Shown: positions 53,955-62,794 of the stretch, piece by piece | How positions within the stretch are numbered: position 1 is the stretch's first letter | How the letters are laid out: each line of letters opens with the position of its first letter | DNA from: Flagellimonas nanhaiensis | GTDB taxonomy: Bacteria; Bacteroidota; Bacteroidia; Flavobacteriales; Flavobacteriaceae | Length of the DNA: 64,000 bases | Reading direction: 5' to 3' | NCBI RefSeq assembly: GCF_003382275.1 | Contig: NZ_QTJX01000001.1 | Span: forward strand, 124,001-188,000 | Program-made: the position numbers and the translations under genes | Notes under the pieces: model-generated | Told to the model about the DNA's origin: nothing | The model's input: the letters and a program-made list of their open reading frames with translations, nothing else | Database searches by the model: none

Positions 53955-56158
53955 TAGTATATTACAGTAGGTTTTATTAGAATGGTAAGCTTTTGCTTAG
54001 AATCTTCTCTTTTTCTTTTACTGAACAACCATTTCAGTATTGGGATTCTTGCTAAAAAGGGAACACCACTACCGCTATCATTCTTTACTTTTTCCTCTAG
54101 GCCACCTAAAATTGCCAAATCTTGGTTTTGCATTCGTATTATAGAGCTGAATTCTCTTGAGGTAAGCCCAGGGGGAGCTTCATCTTCAATACGGTCACCA
54201 CTAAAATCTGATTGGATGACATTGATATCTAGAGTAACTTGACCATTACCGGAAACCAAGGGTTTAATACTTATGGCCAATTCTGCATCTATAGGTTGAA
54301 AATTTCTGATTTCTGATGTGCTTGGAATTTGTGAGCCGTAAAAACTTTGGCTGGTTACTACATAATATGTGGTTTCACCTATTGACAGATTGGCTCTATG
54401 CCCATTTAAGGTTGATAATTTTGGAGTAGATTTTATTTTTATGTTTCCATTTGCCTCCATTGCTTTTATGGTGGCAAAAAATTCGGGAACAACCCTTCCA
54501 ATATTAAAAGAGCCAAAGCCATCAAACCCTCCAATTATCTTGTTTACAGTTTTAGCTCCTAATGTAAGATTGGTCTCCGGAAATATTCCGCCAGAGGTTT
54601 CAACTGGATTTTCTCCGATTCCCCAGCTAATTCCTGTTTCAACAGTAGCAGATTTTCTTACTTCTATTAACATGACCTCAATAAGGACAACAGGTACAGG
54701 TCTATCAATCTCCTTTATGAACTTCTTAAACCTGTTAATGCTGGCAGCAGGTCCGCTGATCAAAAAACTGTTAAGCTCGAAATCAATTTTGATATCTAGG
54801 TCAGCAACAACATCATCAGGAAGTATACTTACTATTGCCTCAGCGTTGGAGGCATAATCATTGAATTGATTACTTCGAGTATTGATGCTTCTTGTATTAG
54901 CAGAATTTTGTCCAAAATTCCCCTGAGGGGTGCCAAACGCGTTTGGGCTGTTTTGAAAACCACCACCTCCAAGGTAATTTATTCCTCCTGCAACAGTTCT
55001 TCCCGCAGATCTCCTATAGCCAGATGATTGCATTGGGTCCCCCAAAAGCTCCACCGACCTGTGCATCATTTGTACAACCTCTAATTTGCGGACACTTAGT
55101 TGGTCTGCTGTACCAAAAAAATACAGGTCATTCTCTTTCTTAAAGGTAAAATTCAATGAGTTTAATTGAGGTGTGAGATTTAAATTTGTGTCGGCTCTGT
55201 TCCTTGTTGGACCATTGGGACTACCAATTGGTTGTGTTTGGACACTGGAAGGTTTGTTTTCAAATATTTTGGTCAATAAATCATCAAAATAAATTTGCTT
55301 AGCCTTAATGGTTACATTTCCAGCTGATGTTAGCGGAGCTGCGAGATAAATATCCAGATCAAGATCCAAACTAATTTCTTTTACCACTTGCGCAATGGGA
55401 ACATCTATAAAATCTACATTTAAAAGTCTATTGATAGTATCCAATACCTCATACTGAAAACTGTTATTTCTTAAAAAGCTTGTTCTTGAACCTTTGGCAA
55501 TATCTTCATTATTCAAAACCACTTGGTTGAACAAATAAAACCCGTCTCTAGATTTAGAAAATTTCAAATTGTTGGCTTCCGCAAGTTTCTCCATAGCCAA
55601 ATCGTAAGGCACCTTCTTTATATAGAGTGTTAACGGAATGTTTTCCATACCATCACTATACAACATGTTTTGTCCTGTAACATCGGTTAGTTTTCGAAAC
55701 ACTTTTTCCAGCGGGTCCTCTTTTAGGTCCATTGAAATAAGGTTGTTCAACGCTTCAAATTCAACTTGAATTACTTTTTCAGGAATAATCTCTGGGGGTG
55801 GTTGATACTTTTGGATGGAAAGGATATTTCCAGTGAAATTAATATCAAGGTGATACTGTTTACATAAAAAAAGTAAAAGGTCTGCAACGGTTACATTGGA
55901 GAAATTGTTTACAATATTGATTCCCTGAAGGGACGGGTCAATATTAATGTTTACTTTGTGCACTTGTGATACCGCTAATAGAAAGTTGGTTAGTGATACA
56001 CTGTTAACATTGATGTCAAGTTTCAGATTTTCAGAGAGCCCCGGGTTGTCAATAGTCAAGACCTCAAGATTGTTTTTGATTTTTTGTATTCTATTCTCCT
56101 CTTGACCGAAGGTTAGAAATACAAAAAATAATAGTATTGGGAGCAAATAGTTTTTCAT
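53954..56158 (-). CDS. gspD: Secretin of the GspD/PilQ family
   Basis: A 734-residue outer-membrane channel subunit. After the signal peptide, an STN-like N0 domain (about 50-115; SVSLTNFLLAVSQVHKVNINI) and further N modules (about 140-470) precede the secretin core (VPVVLIEVMLIEVRKSATVETG to the end), with the signature GVPFLARIPILKWLF. A glycine/asparagine/serine-rich segment near 395-440 (GGGFQNSPN, NFGQNSANT) is an unusual linker. It lies 4 bases downstream of the GspE gene and is followed by the GspL-like gene. It would form the outer-membrane pore of a secretion or pilus machine. Confidence 0.9.
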   Translation of the reverse strand: MKNYLLPILLFFVFLTFGQEENRIQKIKNNLEVLTIDNPGLSENLKLDINVNSVSLTNFLLAVSQVHKVNINIDPSLQGINIVNNFSNVTVADLLLFLCKQYHLDINFTGNILSIQKYQPPPEIIPEKVIQVEFEALNNLISMDLKEDPLEKVFRKLTDVTGQNMLYSDGMENIPLTLYIKKVPYDLAMEKLAEANNLKFSKSRDGFYLFNQVVLNNEDIAKGSRTSFLRNNSFQYEVLDTINRLLNVDFIDVPIAQVVKEISLDLDLDIYLAAPLTSAGNVTIKAKQIYFDDLLTKIFENKPSSVQTQPIGSPNGPTRNRADTNLNLTPQLNSLNFTFKKENDLYFFGTADQLSVRKLEVVQMMHRSVELLGDPMQSSGYRRSAGRTVAGGINYLGGGGFQNSPNAFGTPQGNFGQNSANTRSINTRSNQFNDYASNAEAIVSILPDDVVADLDIKIDFELNSFLISGPAASINRFKKFIKEIDRPVPVVLIEVMLIEVRKSATVETGISWGIGENPVETSGGIFPETNLTLGAKTVNKIIGGFDGFGSFNIGRVVPEFFATIKAMEANGNIKIKSTPKLSTLNGHRANLSIGETTYYVVTSQSFYGSQIPSTSEIRNFQPIDAELAISIKPLVSGNGQVTLDINVIQSDFSGDRIEDEAPPGLTSREFSSIIRMQNQDLAILGGLEEKVKNDSGSGVPFLARIPILKWLFSKRKREDSKQKLTILIKPTVIY

Positions 56159-56162
56159 ATAA

Positions 56163-57581
56163 TCAGTTCATTAGCAAAGGGTAGATTTCTTCAATCGAGG
56201 TAGCTCCCTTTTCAACAAGAATGAGGGCATTTTGCCTTAGGGTTGTAACATTGCCTTTAATAAAATAGTTGTCTATTTCCAAGGAATTATCTTTGATATG
56301 GGGAATTAGGTCATTTGTAATTGGAATGACCTCATATATCGCTTTCCTACCACTATAACCAGTATGGTGGCAATCTTGACAACCAATGGGTTTAAAATGA
56401 TAGGTCAAGCTTTTAGGGGGAATAAAATTGTCCGGGAATAAACTTTGAGTTGTCTTTTCTTTCTTCTTGCAGGAGTTACATAGTTTTCTAACCAAACGTT
56501 GTGCTACACTAATATTCAAGGTACTTGCTATAAGAAATGGAGGGATGCCCATATCTATCAATCTTGAGATGGTCGCCCATGCAGAATTAGTATGGATTGT
56601 TGATAAGACCAAATGTCCGGTAAGGGCGGCCCTAATGGCCATATTGGCTGTTTTTACATCTCTGATTTCTCCTACCATGATTATATCTGGATCCTGACGT
56701 AAAAATGTTCTTAAAGCACTTGCAAAATCCAACCCTATGTTTTCCTTAAGTTGTACCTGGTTTACCCCTTCTAGAGTGTATTCTATGGGGTCCTCAATGG
56801 TTAAAATATTGGTTTTTGTATCATTTAGCAGTTTTAGCGTGGCATATAGGGTTGTTGTTTTTCCAGAACCAGTAGGACCAGAAATCAATACAATACCATT
56901 GGGCTTTTTTATTGCTTCTTTATATGTTCTTAATTCACTTTTGTTAAAACCTAGATCCTTCAACGAAATGGTATTTGTGTCCTTGTTGAGAATCCTTAAT
57001 ACTATTTTCTCCCCAAAAAGAGTCGGAAGTGTTGAGGCACGAATATCAAATTCTACTCCTTTAGATTTCATTGTAATTCGCCCATCTTGCGGTAGTCTCT
57101 TTTCGGCTATATCCAGTTCTGCGCGAATCTTTATTTTATTAATGATCGATGGATATTCGTTTAATGGGATATTGAACTGTTCAATTAATTTACCATCCAA
57201 TCTAAAACGGACCCTACAGTGATTCTCATAAGGCTCAAAGTGAATATCACTACTCCCAACTGCTTTAGCATTGAAAATGATTTTCTCTAAAAAATCGGGA
57301 GTATAGTGCAACTCACTATTTTGGAATTGCGCTTTGCGATAGTTCGCCGTTAAAAAATCCTGTAATTCTGATGTAGGCAGTTTTTCAAGTTTTGTGGAAA
57401 GTCCTAAGACTATTTCCAATTCTGATGCCAGCTTTTCAGGATTATCATTATCCGTCCAAAAAGTAACAACGCCATTTTTTTTGATCTTAGGTACGATTCT
57501 ATAAAAGAAGGCTTGCTCGGCTGTAATTAACTGAATCAAATTTTTGTCTACCAGAAACTTTTCGCTCGTATCAATGGCCAT
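56163..57581 (-). CDS. gspE: GspE/PilB-type assembly ATPase
   Basis: The 472-residue protein (from ATG 57581) is a secretion/pilus ATPase of the GspE/PulE/PilB family. The Walker A motif GPTGSGKTTTLY, Asp box (DPIEYTLEGVNQVQ), Walker B (LRQDPDIIMVGEIRD) and His box region (TGHLVLSTIHTNSAW) are intact, and the C-terminal zinc tetracysteine (CNSCKKKE, CQDCHHTG) supports the extension-type ATPase rather than a retraction ATPase. The N-terminal N1E domain is short. Its ATG lies within the end of the prepilin peptidase gene (11-base overlap). Confidence 0.93.
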   Translation of the reverse strand: MAIDTSEKFLVDKNLIQLITAEQAFFYRIVPKIKKNGVVTFWTDNDNPEKLASELEIVLGLSTKLEKLPTSELQDFLTANYRKAQFQNSELHYTPDFLEKIIFNAKAVGSSDIHFEPYENHCRVRFRLDGKLIEQFNIPLNEYPSIINKIKIRAELDIAEKRLPQDGRITMKSKGVEFDIRASTLPTLFGEKIVLRILNKDTNTISLKDLGFNKSELRTYKEAIKKPNGIVLISGPTGSGKTTTLYATLKLLNDTKTNILTIEDPIEYTLEGVNQVQLKENIGLDFASALRTFLRQDPDIIMVGEIRDVKTANMAIRAALTGHLVLSTIHTNSAWATISRLIDMGIPPFLIASTLNISVAQRLVRKLCNSCKKKEKTTQSLFPDNFIPPKSLTYHFKPIGCQDCHHTGYSGRKAIYEVIPITNDLIPHIKDNSLEIDNYFIKGNVTTLRQNALILVEKGATSIEEIYPLLMN

Positions 57582-58059
57582 ATAATACAGTAGTATTAAA
57601 AAATAAATCAAACGAGAATATGAGAATTAAAAAAGTACCCATTAAACCTGCCAATGGAATTGTTCTGAGTTTAAACCTGTTCTTGATTGAAAGAAAAGTA
57701 AATAGGGAAAAAAGAATGGCACATACAAAAAGAACCACAAATGAAGTACTTGGAAATCCTAATGCAAAAGCATAAAAGAAGAGAATATCTCCAAGGCCAA
57801 TACTATGGTCCAAGAAAGCCTTCTTTGCTATCAGATTGGTATAGATATACAAAATAGCTATAACACAACTAACCAATATACAGTTTATGACCATATAGTA
57901 AACAAAGACTTTCCAATGAATGGTATTTGTAAAATGAATGAAAGCAGATAACACCGCAATAAGAGGAAAAATATACCACAGCACCCTTCTTTCTTTAAAG
58001 TCTTGATATGCCATAAATCCCAGACTCACAATAAGTAACAGTTTAATAGGTGTAATCAA
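57571..58059 (-). CDS. Prepilin peptidase (A24 aspartyl protease)
   Basis: A 162-residue integral membrane protein with about five helices. The two catalytic aspartates of the A24 family lie in YQDFKERR (D20) and GLGD (D91). The N-terminal methyltransferase domain of full-length PilD is absent, which is common in short A24 enzymes. It cleaves prepilin leaders at the inner membrane. The start is a TTG that overlaps the pilin stop (TTGA, 4 bases). It sits between the pilin and the GspE gene, so it very likely processes the neighbouring pilin. Confidence 0.85.
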   Translation of the reverse strand: MITPIKLLLIVSLGFMAYQDFKERRVLWYIFPLIAVLSAFIHFTNTIHWKVFVYYMVINCILVSCVIAILYIYTNLIAKKAFLDHSIGLGDILFFYAFALGFPSTSFVVLFVCAILFSLFTFLSIKNRFKLRTIPLAGLMGTFLILIFSFDLFFNTTVLYGH

Positions 58060-58493
58060 TCCTTAATAACTTGTTTGGGGTTTCCAGTTTGGTCAACTTC
58101 CCAAACATTCATGATACCATCTCCATCAAAATCAGTAATTGCTTCGGCCCGAGCTTTAAATGTTGAGTTGTCCGCTGAAATTATTTCATAGACATAGTTG
58201 GCAGTCCCATTTTCCATCACTGTTTTTGGAGCTTCAAAATCCAACTCATCCATTATGTTGGAATATTTGCTGTTCATGTAACGGTAAGTGGTTTGGGCGT
58301 TGTAAATAGCCTTTAATTGGACTTGGGCTTCCACACTTTTGGCTTTAGATATCAAGGGCATTAGATTGGGAAGTGCAAGTAAAAGCAAAATCCCAATGAT
58401 AGCCAGTACAATTAGTGTTTCTTGAAGGTTGATTGCGGCTATTTTTCTATCCCATTTTTTTTCTCGATTTGATTTAATATGGAGGTTGTTCAT
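58056..58493 (-). CDS. Type IV pilin-like protein, GspG-like major pseudopilin
   Basis: The 145-residue protein has a 20-residue basic leader (ending RKIAA), then the pilin N-helix INLQETLIVLAIIGILLLLA with glutamate at +5. The residue before the cleavage point is alanine, not the usual glycine. The C-terminus carries DFDGDGIMNVWEVD, an EF-hand-like calcium site comparable to the calcium-binding C-terminus of GspG. It is first in the secretion cluster and overlaps the prepilin peptidase gene. It would form a periplasmic pseudopilus or thin filament. Confidence 0.88.
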   Translation of the reverse strand: MNNLHIKSNREKKWDRKIAAINLQETLIVLAIIGILLLLALPNLMPLISKAKSVEAQVQLKAIYNAQTTYRYMNSKYSNIMDELDFEAPKTVMENGTANYVYEIISADNSTFKARAEAITDFDGDGIMNVWEVDQTGNPKQVIKD

Positions 58494-59022
58494 GAATACG
58501 GGTCAAAGAAATTATTAATCAATTTACCAAATGTATCTTACTTGAAAAGTAGCTTTTTTCGTGTATATATTAATATAATATTCGTATTTTTTTTTGAAAT
58601 ATTAAGATATTGTTAACTCTCTATAATGTTGTTTAAGCACAATCAATTGAAAGTCATAATGTTAACAATGAATCGTAAATTCCTTCGTAAAAAACATTTC
58701 ATTTCTCATACATAAGTAGGAAAATATTTATTAATTTTTGTCGGAATAAATAATATTAATAACCAGCCAGAATTTCCGATGAGTATTAAAAAGTATTCTA
58801 AGAAAACTACTTTTTTTTCGTGCTTGATATCCAAAGTCAACAGAAGATTACTAAAACTCTTACCGATTTTCAATTTTGTTTTCTCTGTTCCAAAAACTCA
58901 TGAAAGGAACAATAGAAATAATGCCTCTGAGGTAAACTGCACAATAGAGCTGATTATTTATTGGAATTGTACAAATAAATCTTTAGTCCATATAAAAAAC
59001 ACAATAACATATTAAGTTGATT
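58494..59022. promoter_or_regulatory. AT-rich divergent intergenic region
   Basis: About 530 bases separate the pilin-secretion operon (minus) and the fibre operon (plus). The minus strand has a TACATTTG -7 element at 58535-58528, 35 bases before the pilin ATG; no full -33/-7 pair was found for the plus strand. AT-runs and TATTAATATA-like tracts fill the centre. A 78-codon frame at 58779-59015 has poor composition and no homology that I recognise, and I do not call it. Confidence 0.5.
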
Positions 59023-60732
59023 ATGAAACATTTTAAAATTTACATCCTATTTGGTTTGAGTGTGCTAGGGATAGCATCAGTTCAATCACAACAACTTCAT
59101 ACCCATAGCAATGCTGCTAGTATGAGCAATGAGGCTAACTCGGTATCAGGATGGGGAGGTAGCGCCACAGAAAGCTCGGTTTCTTCAGAAGTGTATTCAG
59201 GAAGTTATAGTATCAAGTTGGAATCGCCCAACAATGGATGGAATTATGCAGCCTATACTTTTGCTACCACGGCAAATGAACAATATGTCGTCACGTTCTA
59301 CGCCAAGAGTGCCAGCTCTAGCAATCCTGCACTCTACTGGGGTGGTGGTGGAGTTGTGGAAAACCAGAAAATTGATATCACAAGCTCAAACTGGACGCAA
59401 TATTCCAAAACTGTTACGGCAAACGGTACCAACATAGCACTTAATATATATCCAGGATCTCCTGCGCTTGCCGGGGAAAGTGTATATATAGATTACTTTT
59501 CCATAACTCCTTTGAGCGGAGCAGACACCCAGGCCCCCACCGCGCCATCACTTCTGAGCAATGGCCAGACAGACACAACCGTAGACCTATCGTGGAGCGG
59601 GGCTACTGACAATACCGGGGTTACCAATTACAAGGTTTTCAAGGACGGTGTCCTAGAAACCACCTTGGGTAATGTCTCTAGCTACCAGGTAACAGGACTT
59701 ACAGCGAGTACCGCTTATAGTTTTACCGTTACGGCCCTTGATGCCGCAGGCAATGAGAGTGTGGCTAGCAACGCAGTCCCGGTGACCACGAGCTCCACCT
59801 CCGGTGGTGGAACCACAGGAGGGCATTGGACGCAGGATGGCACAAATATTTATTACAATGATGGAAATGTGGGGATAGGGACAACAAATCCCTCGGAGCT
59901 TCTGGATATCAACGGAAATATTGAGGTCAACAGGATGGTAAAGATAGACGGCCATGGGGCTGTTGGATCGCTTCAGATTATGGACAATACAGACACGGGT
60001 ACATATGATGTGTTGCTACGGGGCGATGCGGGCAGTTCATATATAAAATCGGGAAGTTTTGGTATTGGCACTTCCAATCCGTTGTCCAAAGTACACATAT
60101 TTAATGGCTCATCTGGGCAAAATCCCCATAACTACTCTGATTTGTCTGTTGAGGATACGGATCATGTTATGATTTCCTTAATGACTTATAATACTAAGCA
60201 GGCCTACTATGGCTTTGCAGATACGGATGATGGTTTTGTAGGCGGAATTCAGTACAGTCATCCAGATGATGCGCTTCATTTTAGGGTTAACAATCATTCT
60301 TCAGATATGATGATTGATGCCAGTGGTAATGTTGGCATCGGTACTACTTCTCCAGATGCAAAACTAGCAGTAAAAGGCAACATCCATGCAGAGGAGGTCA
60401 AGGTAGACCTTTCGGTGCCAGGTCCGGACTATGTGTTCAAAGAGGATTATGACCTCAAATCCTTGGAAGAAGTCCAAAACCATATCAAAGCACATGGGCA
60501 TTTGCCCAACATTCCATCGGCCAAAGAAATGGAGGCTAACGGCATTGATCTTGGAGAAATGAATATGAAGTTATTGGAGAAGATCGAGGAGTTGACGCTT
60601 TACATTCTTGAACAGGAGAAAAAACTAGAAATTCAAAATTTCCAAATTGAAAAGCTTGAAAATAAAGATAAAAGGATAGTTGAGTTGGAAAACCGGCTTA
60701 AAAAAATAGAACAATTTTTAAACCAAGATTAA
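59023..60732 (+). CDS. Secreted fibre protein: CBM-like, FN3 and tail-fibre-like C-terminal domain
   Basis: From ATG 59023 the protein is 569 residues. A signal peptide (MKHFKIYILFGLSVLGIASVQSQ) precedes a carbohydrate-binding-module-4_9-like jelly roll (about 30-165; SGSYSIKLES, YVVTFYAKSAS), a fibronectin III domain (about 172-255) and a Ser/Gly-rich linker. The rest holds NVGIGTTNPSELLDINGN and NVGIGTTSPDAKLAVKGNIH repeats, the Bacteroidota tail-fibre-like region (GPDYVFKEDYDLKSLEEVQ, HGHLPNIPSAKEM, LGEMNMKLLEKIEELTLY) and a coiled coil. It is first of four coupled paralogues, and its stop overlaps the next start (TAATG). A surface, probably trimeric, adhesin-like protein is likely. Confidence 0.85.
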   Translation: MKHFKIYILFGLSVLGIASVQSQQLHTHSNAASMSNEANSVSGWGGSATESSVSSEVYSGSYSIKLESPNNGWNYAAYTFATTANEQYVVTFYAKSASSSNPALYWGGGGVVENQKIDITSSNWTQYSKTVTANGTNIALNIYPGSPALAGESVYIDYFSITPLSGADTQAPTAPSLLSNGQTDTTVDLSWSGATDNTGVTNYKVFKDGVLETTLGNVSSYQVTGLTASTAYSFTVTALDAAGNESVASNAVPVTTSSTSGGGTTGGHWTQDGTNIYYNDGNVGIGTTNPSELLDINGNIEVNRMVKIDGHGAVGSLQIMDNTDTGTYDVLLRGDAGSSYIKSGSFGIGTSNPLSKVHIFNGSSGQNPHNYSDLSVEDTDHVMISLMTYNTKQAYYGFADTDDGFVGGIQYSHPDDALHFRVNNHSSDMMIDASGNVGIGTTSPDAKLAVKGNIHAEEVKVDLSVPGPDYVFKEDYDLKSLEEVQNHIKAHGHLPNIPSAKEMEANGIDLGEMNMKLLEKIEELTLYILEQEKKLEIQNFQIEKLENKDKRIVELENRLKKIEQFLNQD

Positions 60733-61754
60733 TGAGAGTTTTATTCTCAATATGTATTGCGTCAACGACATTTTTTTCAATGAATGCACAGATAACCAAC
60801 ATTTTTCCGGACGATGGAAATGTAGGGATCGGTACACTAGCTCCACAAGCAAAGTTGCAAGTTCAAAGGACAGGTACTATTGGGGGGGTGTGGAACCCGT
60901 CCAATAGTTATTTTACCATGTTTGATGGTGGAGGGCAGTATACCATAATGGACCCAAATGAATTGTATGGCTCCCATGTCTTGCATATCGGGACCAAGGA
61001 TGGTGCTGACATAGTGAAATTTCGGTCGGTTTTTGATTCGGGTTTGGCAGCTGACCGGATGATTATAAAGAGCAATGGGTATGTGGGTATTGGCACCAAT
61101 TCCCCAACAGGTAAGTTACATGTTTCCACCGGTACCAGTGGTGATGCTATTTTTAGGTTGGAAGCGGATACCGACAATAACAATGAATATGATAATCCAT
61201 TGATTGAATTTAGACAGGATGGTACTGGAGTAGGAGCAAATGTGGGATTTTCGGAAGGTAACTTTGGGGGAAACATTTTTGGAATTGGCACTAGATATAG
61301 TGGACAAGATAGCTGGAATACTTTCACTATCAACACTCAAAACGGCAATGTTGGAATTGGCACTACTACTCCAGATGCAAAACTTGCTGTAAACGGTAAG
61401 ATTCACGCCGAGGAGGTGAAGGTGGACCTTTCCGTTCCCGGCCCGGATTACGTGTTCAAAGAGGGGTATGACCTCAAATCTTTGGAAGAGCTCCAAAACT
61501 TTATATGGGAACATGGGCATTTGCCCAATATTCCATCTGCCCAGGAAATGGAGTCCAACGGTATTGATCTCGGTGAAATGAATATGAAGCTATTGGAGAA
61601 GATCGAGGAATTAACGCTATACATACTTCAAATAAAATCAGAGAATCAACATTTGAAAGAGTTCCTTTTGATTGAAAACAGCGATCGAAAACAATTAAAT
61701 AAAAGGTTGGAAGATTTAGAGAATTTAATAATGATTAAAGTAAAGCAAAAATGA
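60732..61754 (+). CDS. Tail-fibre-like secreted paralogue 2
   Basis: The 340-residue protein has a signal peptide (to MNAQ near 19), several NVGIG-T repeats (NVGIGTLAPQAKLQV, YVGIGTNSPTGKLHV, NVGIGTTTPDAKLAV), then the same C-terminal region as its neighbours (EEVKVDLSVPGPDYVFKEGY, HGHLPNIPSAQEM) and a coiled coil ending NLIMIKVKQK. It overlaps the upstream gene by one base and the next by four. The C-terminal 110 residues are the closest match to paralogue 1, pointing to tandem duplication with differing N-terminal domains. Confidence 0.83.
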   Translation: MRVLFSICIASTTFFSMNAQITNIFPDDGNVGIGTLAPQAKLQVQRTGTIGGVWNPSNSYFTMFDGGGQYTIMDPNELYGSHVLHIGTKDGADIVKFRSVFDSGLAADRMIIKSNGYVGIGTNSPTGKLHVSTGTSGDAIFRLEADTDNNNEYDNPLIEFRQDGTGVGANVGFSEGNFGGNIFGIGTRYSGQDSWNTFTINTQNGNVGIGTTTPDAKLAVNGKIHAEEVKVDLSVPGPDYVFKEGYDLKSLEELQNFIWEHGHLPNIPSAQEMESNGIDLGEMNMKLLEKIEELTLYILQIKSENQHLKEFLLIENSDRKQLNKRLEDLENLIMIKVKQK

Positions 61755-62794
61755 TGAAAAAAATAGTTTTGATTTTAGGATGCTCTTTCGCTATTGGAAT
61801 TAATGCCCAATGGACAGAAAATGGCAGCGCTATCACAACTACAGATATAGTTGGTGTTGGAACAACCAGTCCATTGGCAAGTTTCCATGTAATGAAGGAA
61901 GATGCTGGAGTTAAGTCACAATTTTCCATGTCCATGCTGGAGGCAACAGATGCTCAATTGGATATCGTTTCCAGTTCAGGAGGTACTTGGGGGTCGGCCA
62001 TCAATTTTATAGAAGGGAATGGGGTTTCCAACACCAATGTTTGGTCTTTGGTAAGGCAGACCACACTAGGTTCTGGAGACTCTGGGTTACATATAAATTA
62101 TGGTACTCAGAATCGTCATGATAATACAACCTATGTAACTTTTAAAAATGACGGCAAAGTAGGTATAGGAACCGCAGTCCCAAGTCAAAAATTGGAGATT
62201 TACAATTCAAATTTGTTCAATACCAATATGAATCCTGAATCCCAGGATCATATCTCCTTCACCTCAAATACCCCAGGGATTGGAAACTTTTTCGGTGGAA
62301 TAACTTGGAAAACCGGATCGAGGAGAAGGGCGGCCATTGCAGCTGTCCAAGAACACACAGATTCTGATCATATTGGACTTGCATTTTTTACCCAGGGCAC
62401 TGATGGTCCAGGGCCAATTTACGAGAGTCTTAGAATTGCGAGGAATGGTAATATTGGCATTGGCACCACTACTCCAGATGCGAAACTAGCGGTCAACGGA
62501 AATATCCATGCTAAAGAGGTAAAGGTGGACTTAATGGGTTGGCCGGATTATGTCTTCAAAAAAGGACATGACCTCCCTACTTTAAAAGAAGTGGAAAAAC
62601 ATATCCAAGAAAAAGGCCATCTCATAAATATACCATCTGCAAGCGAAGTGGAGGAAAATGGAATTCAATTGGGAGAAATGAACAAGTTGTTGTTAGAGAA
62701 GATTGAAGAACTAACACTGTATGTAATCGAACTGAAGAAAGAAAATCAAAACCAACAAAAAGAAATAGAGCAACTAAAAAAGCAGAAGAAATGA
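61751..62794 (+). CDS. Tail-fibre-like secreted paralogue 3
   Basis: The 347-residue protein has a signal peptide (to INAQ near 19), NVGIG-type repeats (KVGIGTAVPSQKLEIYN, NIGIGTTTPDAKLAVNGN), and the conserved C-terminal region with variations (GWPDYVFKKGHDLPTLKEVEKHI, GHLINIPSASEVEENGI). It ends in a highly charged coiled coil (ELKKENQNQQKEIEQLKKQKK). It starts at ATGA overlapping the previous gene by 4 bases and overlaps the next gene by 4 bases. Confidence 0.83.
   Translation: MMKKIVLILGCSFAIGINAQWTENGSAITTTDIVGVGTTSPLASFHVMKEDAGVKSQFSMSMLEATDAQLDIVSSSGGTWGSAINFIEGNGVSNTNVWSLVRQTTLGSGDSGLHINYGTQNRHDNTTYVTFKNDGKVGIGTAVPSQKLEIYNSNLFNTNMNPESQDHISFTSNTPGIGNFFGGITWKTGSRRRAAIAAVQEHTDSDHIGLAFFTQGTDGPGPIYESLRIARNGNIGIGTTTPDAKLAVNGNIHAKEVKVDLMGWPDYVFKKGHDLPTLKEVEKHIQEKGHLINIPSASEVEENGIQLGEMNKLLLEKIEELTLYVIELKKENQNQQKEIEQLKKQKK

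Noticed and set aside
58779..59015. 78-codon frame before the fibre operon
   Set aside because: AT-rich composition unlike neighbouring genes, no signal peptide or domain, and it fills a region better explained as divergent regulatory DNA.
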